A stretch of DNA of 64,000 nt from Limnomonas spitsbergensis (Eukaryota > Chlorophyta > Chlorophyceae > Chlamydomonadales). Positions 11,866 through 22,700 of the stretch are shown piece after piece (position 1 is the stretch's first letter; each line of letters begins with the position of its first letter). The stretch lies in contig JAYJMM010000041.1 of assembly GCA_037349105.1 (NCBI GenBank), positions 2,790,001 to 2,854,000 on the forward strand, written 5' to 3'. The notes beneath the pieces were generated by a model. It was not told the origin of the DNA, searched no databases, and was given only the letters and a program-made list of their open reading frames with translations. The translations under genes were made by a program, and so were the position numbers.

Positions 11866-12845
11866 ACACCTCTGGGCCCTGCTCAAAAGAGGCTCGGCCG
11901 CGTGGGCGCCTAACTTCAGTCTCCAGCTCCGTTCGGAGGACCTGCCAATCCCCGCTCTCTAATTTGATCCTGCACGCTGGGGCATTGTAAACAAGCATGT
12001 AGTGCGTCCTCCACATGGTCGCCGTCTCCCCTAGCCCAACATCGGTAGCACCGTCTGTCCCGCTGCTGACCACTGCGCCGTCCTCTATTGTCAGCCGTGC
12101 TGACGGCGCCCAGCCGCAGCCTTAAGTTCGTGCGCTCGCAAGCACACTCCTTTCGGCTAGTGCGGCCCCTGGCCTGCACCAGCAAGCGCCCGACGTAGAC
12201 TGAAACCAGGTGCGGTATGTAGGCGGCCGCCGACCTGTGTTCACTGGCAGGATCTCTGGGGTCCCCTCTGCCAGCTGCATCCAGCTGCGCCCGCTCGTAT
12301 GCTGCATCCACTAGCGCTAGCACCTCTCTGACAGGCCGCGGCTGTAGGACAGACGGTCAGTTGCTGTCTGACGCAGTTTGGGATCGGCTGATCCCAGTTC
12401 CAGCTCCAGCAAGACACCTAGCAAATCACTGCACCAATTGCGCCCACCGGTGCCCTGCCTGACACTGTGGGCTGTCTTGCTGTGCTGCTGGTGCGACCGC
12501 TGCGTTGTAGAAGCGAAGTACATGCTTGGCTGCCACCAACTTCGTTGTAACGGCCGGATCTGCAGCTCCCTCATGACCCCCCAACTGGCAGCGGACGGAG
12601 GTAGCCCTGCAGCCTGGCGCAGATGCTGGAGGAAGCTGGACTGCATCTTGCTCTTGAGGGAATGCCGCGGCTTAAGGTGATCGGCGGTGGCCCACACCAC
12701 ATCACCTCAGTGGCTTAGTTAGATGGCCGCATGATGCGCTGCATAGACAGATGCCAACCGGATGCGAGTAGGCAGATGATGCATGAGGTGCACCTTGGCG
12801 GCCATGCGGCGGACACGGCGCAACGCGGTAGCGAACTGGTATTAC
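11866..12845 (-). mobile_element. LINE 3' fragment inserted tail to tail into the previous LINE
   Basis: Minus-strand reading MQSSFLQHLRQAAGLPPSAA (about 12570-12640) is homologous to the plus-strand copy. Downstream it has the cysteine/histidine cluster CYRCWARGDGDHVEDALHAC (around 11990-12060), typical of the C-terminal zinc-knuckle-like tail of LINE proteins. It ends at about 11866-11915 with the GC-rich 3' motif shared with other copies in this window. Several frameshifts. The two LINEs meet head-on at their 3' sides, which fits a later insertion into the older copy. Confidence 0.8.
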
Positions 12846-12849
12846 CTTC

Positions 12850-13795
12850 TCACTCCCAATCCAGTATTCCAGTGGCCACCTAGTAGGTCCGTTTTGTAAA
12901 CTGGGGGTCTCAACCCGTGGAGCCGATCATGCGAGTGTCGATGCGTGTCGCTAGCGATCCAAATTCCGTCCATCCAGGCAGATTGTTTGCTTTCATGAGT
13001 TCACATATTTCTTGCCGAGTTTTGATGCCGAACTCACATCCTATGGTGGTTCCATCCACGGGCCGACCGCCTCCGTCCCCAAAACGGAAACGGCGGTTTT
13101 AGAACGTTACTTGTCCCGACCTCCCACCTCGTGTGCAAGCTGCATTTCGCTATACGCTGACGCAAGTTTTCGCGGACTGCTCGCACGAGTTGGCGACTTG
13201 AGTATCCACGTCAGTCGTAGGCGCTTCGCCATTTTGTCACGTCCTGTACGGCGGTATTGATCTGTCCGACTACTGGAACGGGCGCAGGTACCAGCGTTAC
13301 ATTTCATTCGTACTTTTGTTTCGGCGACCCGACGCTACTCCTCAAGCGTATCGGGCGTTTCATTTATATTATCCTTTCTGTAGTGTTGAGAGACGCTGAT
13401 TTTAATTGAGCAGGCATTCCTTCCTGTATACAGAGAATATTGCGTGCTGAATCAGCTGTCCGGCTGCTACCGCAGCGCCGTCGTAACTGCTTCCAACCGG
13501 TCACATCCTCAACATCCTCGTCAGGAAGAGTGGCAGTGGTCCACCTGCCCCACACTTGGGTTCGGTCACTTGTCTCACCACGTCCCAGAAAATAGCAAAA
13601 AGACAGGCACTTGGCTCCTCTATGCACGTATCAAACCGAAGCAGATGTGCAACAATCAACTCAGAGGCGAACAAATGCATAATAGATTCATTACAGATGG
13701 ACAGATCCACGTGTTTCGGCTCGACATCGTCCTCCGTACACCATCATAAGCCCTCCTGCATGCCCTCGATCTATCTCGTATCACCCTTGCTTCAT
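12850..13795. other. spacer left of the GT31 gene
   Basis: No supported coding exon. Short open frames of 60-130 codons occur on both strands without recognisable motifs. The promoter and any 5' UTR of the GT31 gene should lie here if exon 1 is correctly placed. Confidence 0.4.
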
Positions 13796-13799
13796 CCCG

Positions 13800-16700
13800 A
13801 TGACATGTATGCCACTATCCGGGAAGGAGAGGGGCGCTCCAGCTCACTCTACTGCTGCAACAGCTGTGAGGGCACAGCCTCGCCAGTCCATGCTGATGGC
13901 CATGATGCTGATGCTGGTGCTGATGCTGATATCAGGAAATGGAGGCGTTTCTAACGCGCATGGCGACCTACCTACCCTGCAAGGTGACTTGCCCACCTCG
14001 CATGGTAGCGCACGTACCCCTGATGGCGATGTTCCCAGCCAGATGCTGCATGGCATGCCTGCCCAGTCAGCAGTGCATGAGCTTATGTTTCTCTCTGACC
14101 ACCCTCGATATGGAGTGAGACCTGCAGCTGCAGCCCCAACAGCACGAATGATCCCGCTGCCTCCTGCCATGTCAGGCAAGTCGATTGTGACCACCTCTGG
14201 CGCCGCGACAACAGCAGGAGGAGCACCGGCAGCTGTTCATGCAGGGGCATCAGCAGCAAGTTACGCAGTCCACGCAGCAGATGCAACAACAGGAGCAACA
14301 GCTGCTGACCATGTAGATGTGACTGCAGCAAGCGTAACAGCAGGTGCTACAGAGGCAGGCCACACACTACACACGGCAGGCCCGCAGCCCCAGCCCCACC
14401 GCCACCTCCGTCAGGCCCAAGCTGCACATGGGGCGGTACAAGAGGCAGTACCTGGGATGGTACAGGAGGCAGTGCACAAGGCGGGCCATGCCTCACATGG
14501 TGCGGGCGTCGCTGATCAACACACCAACAGACTGCCTCGGTAAGCTCCGGTACCAGAGATCTACTAGGGGCTCTAGAAATAAATAAAAAGGAAGAAATAG
14601 ACGATACACCCTGAGGCGTGGATAAAGGAAGCCACCCGTTCGGCCGTAGCACTAGGTGAGCCACCAGCTGGGGGCTCTACATACATTAAATAATGTATTG
14701 TATAAATATATGTACAGGTATCACACTGATGATGATGCCTATGACGTGGATTTCGGGTGAGCTCCAGAGGGAGACTCAAGGGGTGCTCTGCTGAACACAG
14801 GGGGGAATGATAAACCCTATGGCATGAAGGGTTTGAGAAAAGGCTTAGCAGCTCTGAAGAAGCAAACTGCAATTTGTGGCATGGGGCGGGTGTTAAGGAA
14901 GTGGAACCCATTTGGCAGCAGACTGGGTGTTAAGGAAGTGGAACCCATTTGGCAGCAGACTGGGTGTTTGGGGGTCTTAAAATAAGGTCATCAGCTTAGT
15001 GAAGCTCCGACACTGGGCATGCCTTCTTTTAGCTACTAGTCTCCCTTACACAGGCAGCTCCGGGCCACCAAAGGCCCGAATCGGGGAGCAGAGCGGCCTT
15101 AAGGCCCGATTGGGACCAAACCTTGACCGGCCTGTTGCCGATGGCCCAAACAGCATGGCTGGTCTCACGTGGGGCCTCCTGCCGAAGGCCAGGAGGTTGC
15201 TGAGCTTAAGCTGGACGGTAGCCAAGCAGCCCCGAATGACCCTAAACCCTAAACCCTATCCCTAAACCCCCCACCGTAAACTGGCCCTGGTGGACAGATG
15301 GGCACCTCATCCGTGCATGGATTCAAAAATGAACTCCCTGGGTGCTGTCCGAGAGTCAGCTCCAGGTATCAGGTCTTCGATATGCTGCCAAGGCAAGCAC
15401 CAGTCGCTTTTGATCATGGTCGGCTACATTCAGGTATAGGGATCCCTGGTTCAGCACTTCAGCTGTTTCATGATACACGGCGCCGCTGTCACTAGATACT
15501 TTTGATCATGTCAAGCCATAGTCTGATCCAGGAATGAGCTATTTGGCTGGCACACAACATGGACCACATGGGGCACTTGGACCACATGGACCACATGGAC
15601 CACATGGGGCACATGGACTACATGGACCACATGGAGTTTCTGGGTGTATTTGATAATGTCTGCTGGATGGTTTGCTGGATGTCTACAGGGGGCTGCTAAG
15701 GTCATGTGACTGCTGAGTAAGGTCTGGCAAGGAATGTGTGGTCAGGCTGTCAGGTTGGGGTAGACGCCCACAAAGGCCATAAAGGTTCTGTCACAGCTGA
15801 GTAAGGTCCAGATAGTGGTGTGAGGTCAGGCTGCCGGGGTGGGATCAAGGCTAGAGCTGCCGCTAGAGGTTCACGGAAGTTAGTGGCGGGTGCACCATGA
15901 GGTATAGGTCATGGCTCAGCTCCCTGGGACTGAAGCTATTATGTTTCTGACCGCCCAACGGGAGAGGCGAAGGTCTTGAGGGACCTTTCCTGGATGAAAA
16001 ACAGGAACACAAAATCGTATTTTCTCGTTCTGAACCCTGATTCGCTAAGCCCGCCTCTGAAGCCTGAACCCTCAACCCTCAACCCTCAACCCCCAACCCT
16101 CAACCCTCAATCATCAACCCTCAACCCCCAACCCTCAACCCTCAACCCTCAACCCTCAACCCCCACCCCCCACCCCCCACCCCCCAACCCCCAACCCTCA
16201 ACCCCCAACCTCCAACCCTCAACTCTCAACCTTCAACCTGTGCCCCCTAGGTCCCGCCAGCTGCCATACCTACCCCCGGCCCTCGACGCAAGATGTGGGT
16301 CCAAGGAGCTGGGACCGTGCTTGGGGCTGGTCGGGATCTACTCCCACCCGTGAGTAACATGTTGCCGTGCTACTGTGCGGTCACTTCCTTCGAAATTGGG
16401 ACTCTAAGGTGTTGGGCTCATTTGCAGGGGCCGCCGGAATCTATTCCCACTCACGAGGGAGGTTTTGAGGTGTTAGAAGTACTTAACCATGAACCATGTG
16501 TAGTGTATTAGGGTTTAGGCTTTTTTGGTAACGGTGCGTACGCGGCCTAGGCCCATGCCACATTCTTTCCTGAGCCCTCACGCCCCTGTGGGGCGTACTT
16601 TTCTCTCTTTCTTTCAGTAGGATGCTTGGGGTTCGTCAACCATCGGGCACGATATCTCTCTCTCCTCCTTCTAACATAATATAACAGGTATTGTTTTGCT

Positions 16701-19700
16701 TGGCGCTTGCAGAGCCAACTTGGATAGGCGTGCCCTCCACCGCTCAACCTGGCTCAAAAAAAGGCGAGTGGACCAAGAGCATGATGTACACACAGCACAT
16801 GTGGTGTACAGCGTGTGCTGTAGTGCCGTAGTGCCGCCGGACATGTACCATGTAGTGTGTGCGAGGAGGAATGCCAGATCCAAGGTGCCATATGTCTATG
16901 CATGCCTTCCTGGTGTGGCATCTGATAACGATGGACACACTTTGGAGGGGCATTGCCAAAAATAGGGAGCTTTCAAACATGGATATCATTGTAACGGCAG
17001 ATTCCGATGGTCAAGCTTGAATTAACCCTGCCCCAATGCCCTTCTTTAGCTGCATGCCCTGTCTGCCTTGTCACAATTGTTCTCCTACCACCTTTCTGCC
17101 TCTCGGAACTTTTCTTCCACTCCTGTCTTTCCTGCCTTGATCCTTACTCTTGCTTCATCCCCCCTCCCCTATTTCAGTGTCCCTCGACTGGGCTTTGTAT
17201 TTGCGCTGGAGTGCTGGACCAATCTGCTTTGAAAGAGCGGCCCTGCCCTGTTCCATTTCTGTATCGTACTGCTTTTTACCGCCCTTCCTTTTCTGTTTCG
17301 ATGTTACCACCGGTTCCATCCTCTTCCTTGTTTTCAGGGTCCCTGGCCTGGACTTTGTTTTCGTGTTGGGTCACCCAGGGCCTGAGGCGAAATCAAACCG
17401 TGTCTCCTTCCCACACTATGACAATGTGGTCAGGTGAGTGGCTGTTTATATTGAAGGGTGATATTCCAGGGTTGATGTTTCAGGGACCAAGGTCTCCTTC
17501 CCACACTACAACGGTGTGGTCAGGTGAGTGGCTGTTTAGCCAGAATGACTGACACCACCCCCTCAGCCCCTAATCACAGCTGTAAACCCCGAGCTCACAA
17601 CATCAGCCCCAAATTATAATCGTTAACTCTCAATCCACACCTACAGTGTGACGGGGCGCTGTAGACAAATAGCCCGATCATGTGTCTATCCCGATGCATG
17701 GGACACAGTGAGACTCGGGGAGTAAGAGGAGACGGCAAGCGGCGAGGCGGGCGACGATTACTCATCATTACATTAATGTTGCACAGGCCATGTGTACAGG
17801 CCACTGGTAGCGAGGCACAGTCAGACTGTAATCACAGTAGTATCTATGACAAGAGTCTGCAGAATTCAAGGCGAAATGGGAACAGACCGGTAACGGTAAC
17901 GTACACCGGTTCAAACAGGCAGGCCGTACAACGTGGCCTGCGTGATCAGTCACGGAAGCTGGGCGGCGTATAAGCTGCCAGCTATCGGTTTCAGATAACA
18001 GTCAAACACGAGTACGTAAACGATGACTCGTATGCTTCTTCGAAGCATGGCTGCCAGCTCTGTTACAAACATCCCCAAATCACGACTGTTAACCCTGAGC
18101 CCTCGCCATCAGCCCCAAATGACAATCGTAAACCATCACCTCTTGCTTGTTGCAGATGGGAGCAGGAGACATACCTTGACGTTGTGGTGCTGGACACGCC
18201 AGGTGGGCGAAATACAAATTAACACCGGTAAACATCTCAATAAACGATGCCGGCAACTTTATTAATGGCGCCAGCAAATAAACATGCAACGCCAGCAAAG
18301 AAAGAAGCGGTTTGAGGTAGCTAGCCAAGTGGCCTCTGTAATCAATACGTTCGCCGCGCTGCACTCCAGCTTATTGGTATGCCGCATTCCAAGTTGCAAG
18401 CTTTGTTTTCCGCCTCATGTGTGTACATTCGTGCACAAGCACAGCGTGCAATACCTAGGACAGACCTTGCACCCTTAGTCCCTGAACCCTTGACACTCTT
18501 AAATGCCTGGTACGCCGAGGGTGGGTTTGGGCGTCAAAGTTCTCAGGCATATTCCCACACTTGTCCACTAGGTACATTTTTTAAATTATGTTTTACTTTT
18601 CTTATATTGCCCACAGTGCAACTGTTGTGCAGGCTCGAGTTAGTGGATGGGTGGTTTCAGGTGGTGAGGAGTCATGACCATTGGCATTTCAAAAGGAAGT
18701 GACTTTAAACCATGTTGGCATAAAACAGCATGCCCCATCAGAAGAAATAAAGGAACATGGTGCCTGTCTAATGACTGCCTGACTGCCAGCCTACTTGATG
18801 CCTAACTGCCCAACTGCCTGCCCATTGCATGCCTGACTGCCAGCCAGCTTGGTGCCCAACTGCTTAACTTCCTGTCAAGTGTGTGTCTAACCATCGGCAA
18901 TATTCGTGCCAACCTTCCTAACTGCCAGTCCACTGAGTGCTTAACTGTTGAGTCATTGGTTCCCATCTGCTTGGCAACGGAGCTCCTATCTGCCGGTCTC
19001 CTAAGAGCTCAACTGCCAGCCAATGAAGTGCCTACTTGCCAGCCTACTTGGTGTCCAACTGCCCAACTGCCTGCCTGCTGATTGCCTAATAGCCGGTCTC
19101 CTTTGTGCCCCACTGCCAGCCAACAAAGTGCCTAATTACCAGCCTACTTGGTGTCCAACTACCCAAATGCCTGCCTGCTGAGTGCCTAACTGCCGGCCTA
19201 CTTGGTGCCCAACTGCCCAATGGTCCACTTGCCTGCCAACAGAGTGCCCAACCGCCAGTCTCATGGGTTCCCAACTGCCCAGCTGCCTCACCTCAGAGTG
19301 CCCAACTGCTTGCCTCCTTCATGCATGCCTGCCGTTTCAGAGGTGGATACACACTGCCCAACTGCCTGCTAACTGAGTGCCTAACAGCCCGTCGACTCGG
19401 TTCCCACCTGTTCAACTGCCCGCAAGCTGAGTGCCTAACTGCCGGCCTCCTTCTTGCCTGTCCCTGCAGAGGTGGATACACACTGCCCAACTGCCTGTTA
19501 ATTGAGTGCCTAACTGCCGGCCTCCTTCATGCATGCCTGCCTCTGCAGAGGTGGATACACACGTATCAGGGACCAAGTCTCTAGCCTTCTTCAGGTGAGG
19601 CCTTACAGCTGAAAGGAAGGAGGTGAGCTCCACATTTTTGAAAGAAAGAAGGCCAGACCAGGCCACGCCGGGAGCCTCCCACACAAGCGTTGAAACACAC

Positions 19701-22700
19701 CGATGTTTTGATTTTATGTGTTATCAGTTGGGTTGCAACAGTGTCTACGGGATCCATCGCTTTGTCTCCTGCCTACATGTTGACTAGACACTGCGTGGCA
19801 CATCTATTTTCAAACAAAGACATTTGATTGTTTGTTCCATGTGGGGTTCAGCAGTGCCTGTAGGACCCAGCGCTTTGACCTTACCTGACTATTGACTAGG
19901 CAAGGCATCTTGTAGCCTCTCATTGAACCACACATTTCGATTTTATTATTTCCGGGTTGGCTGCGGCAGTGTCTGCAGGACAAAGCGCTTTGCCTCCCAC
20001 CTACCTATCGACTGAACATGTCATCTTGCGGCCACTTTTTGTAACACACATTTCAATTCTATATTTGCAGGTGGGCTGCAGCAGTGTCTGCGGGACCCAG
20101 CGTTTTTTTCTCCCGCCTACATGTTGACTAGACGCTGCGTGGCACATCTACTTTTGAAACACAGTCATTTTGTTTGTGTTTCTTCAGGTGGGCTGTGGCA
20201 GTGCCTGCGGAACCAAGCGCTCTGTCCCCCACTTACCCTTTGACTGGACACGGCATCTTGCAGCCACTAGTTTAAATCCTCAATTTGATTTATTTTTTTC
20301 AGGTGGGCTGCGGCCGGGTGTGCGGGATCAAGCGGGACCCAGCACTTTGTCCCTACCTACATGCTGACAAGACGCCGATTGACACATCTGTTTTTGAACA
20401 CACACAGTTGCATTGTTTTGTTTTCAGGTGGGCTGCGGCAGTGTTGGCGGAACCAAGTGCTACGTCTCCAACCTACCTATTGACTAGCCATGGCATCTTG
20501 CAGCCACTAATAGAAATCCTCATTTTGATTTTATATTTCCCAGGTGGGCTGCGGCAGTGTCTGCGGAATCAAGCGCTTGGTCTCCCACCTACTAATTACC
20601 TGAACACAGCATCTTGCAGCCACTTATTGAACCACACATTTCGAATCCATGTGTTTCAGGTGGGCTGCGTCCGCGTCTGTAGGACCCAGCGCTTCGACTC
20701 GCACCTACCTATTAACTAGACGCTACGTGGCACATCTATTTTTGAACACACAGACATTTTGATTGTGTGTTCTCCATGTGGGCTTCGGCAGTGCCTGTAG
20801 GACCCAGCGCTTCGTCCCCACCTACCTATTGACTAGGCAAGGCATCTAGCAGCCGCTTTTTGAACCACACATTTCGATTTTATATCTTTCTGGTGGGCTG
20901 CGGCGGTGTCTTCGGGATCAAGCGCTTTGTTCCCCACCTACATGCTGACTAGACGCTGCGTGGCACATCTACTTTTGAAGCACAGACATTTTCATGTTTT
21001 ATTTTCAGGTGGGCTGCGGCCGTTTCTGCGGGATCAAGTGCTTTGTCCCCCACCTACATGTTCATCGCAAAGGCTGACGACGACGAGATCATCAATCCAC
21101 TTCAGGTGGGACTAGGAAGTAGGGCTTCTTAAATAAGATCATCTACCTGATTCTGATAAGACAAGGTTTTTAGTCAAGGTCAGGGTTCAGGGTTAGGGTG
21201 TACAGTTTAGGGCAGCAAGGACTCCAGCGCAGAGAGGAATTGCGTGTGGGCCTTGAGGTTTAGGACCCATGGTCCAGCCATGCCAGTTGGGTCCAGGCTT
21301 TCTGGAGTTTCCACAGTCTAGTGAGGCATCATATTTCGCAATAGAGTGATCGGATTTCAAGACGGCAGCGGTACCCAACGCCGCCTGGCAAAGTTCAGGG
21401 CAAAGATTAGAAGTCAAGGATGGCAAGGTGGCGAGGTCATCTGTCTGCTGGAAGTGGGCCTAGGGGTTATGGTGCAGGGTTTGAGGTTCAGGGTGAAGGA
21501 AACTAAACACCTGGGGCTGGTGGCTCAGGTGAGACTGGGGCTTAGAGCCCGCCCGGGGTTGAAGGTTTGGTCGGAGAGAGATAACAATTCACTCTAAATC
21601 CTAACCCCGATCCCTGAACCGTCACCCCCCCTCTTACCCCTCAACCCTAATCTGGGCCTGGTGTTCCCACCTCATCACACAGCATCCCTCCTCATTACAC
21701 AACATCCCTCATAATCACACATTATCACTCTTGTCCTGCCACCTCTGTCAACTGTGTCAGCTCATCAAATCTGATCCCTAAAGCATCAATCATCGACCAT
21801 GAAGCCTTAACCTCTCCCCTTTCCACCATCCACTATCCACCCTAATCCCCCCCTCCCCCCTCCCCTTCGGTACCCTGTCAGCTGCGCATGTTCAGGACCT
21901 ATGAGCTTGATATCCCCACCCTTAGCCCTTAGCCCTCACCATTAAACCTCCCTTTCAGCCACGCCTGCTCATGATGAAGCTAACACACAGAGGTGGTTCC
22001 GGAGCCCCCGCCCGGTACCCAGGACATACTATGATGTGCACGCTCATCATACCTCCACCTTCTAGCCCTTTGCCCCCAGCCCCTACCTGTCAGATACCGT
22101 TACTCATTACGAAGCTGGTTTCGGAGCTCTCGATGCCCAACACATACGAAGCTGTGCCAGCTCATCACACCTTCACCCGTTTAACCCCAAACCCTTACCC
22201 CTTAACCATTACCATCAAGCCATTACCCCCAAACCCTTACCTTAAACCCCTACCCCTAAACCCTACCCCCTAAACCCTTACCCCCAAACCCTTTTACCCC
22301 TAAACTCGTTTACCCCCAAACCCTTACCCCTATACCCTTGACCCCAAAACGTTACCCCTAATTCTCAACCATAAGCCCTTAACCCTAATTTTTTACCCCT
22401 AAATCCTGTCTCTCAGCTGCGCCTGTTCATGACGGACCTGACGCACCATGGCCGTTCTGGAGCTCCCAGCACCCAGCACATCCTGAGCTGTACCAGCTCA
22501 TCACACCTTCACAATTTTACACCTAAGCCCTCACACATAAACCCTCCCTTCCAGCTGCGTCTGCTCATGACGGAGCTGGCGCACCGGGGTGGTTCCGGAG
22601 CTCCAGAAGCCCGGAACATATTTTGGGGGCTGAAGAACACGGCTATGATCCCAGCTCCGAAACGTAAACCGCCCGCCATGGACCCTGCGAAGACGACGGA

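Noticed and set aside
15511..15705. His/Val repeat ORF on the minus strand
   Set aside because: Generated by the accacatgg minisatellite.
16428..16464. Possible extra GT31 exon between exons 2 and 3
   Set aside because: It has an acceptor but a poor donor (GTTTTG) and would break phase with exon 3; it is better explained as a copy of the exon 2 end.
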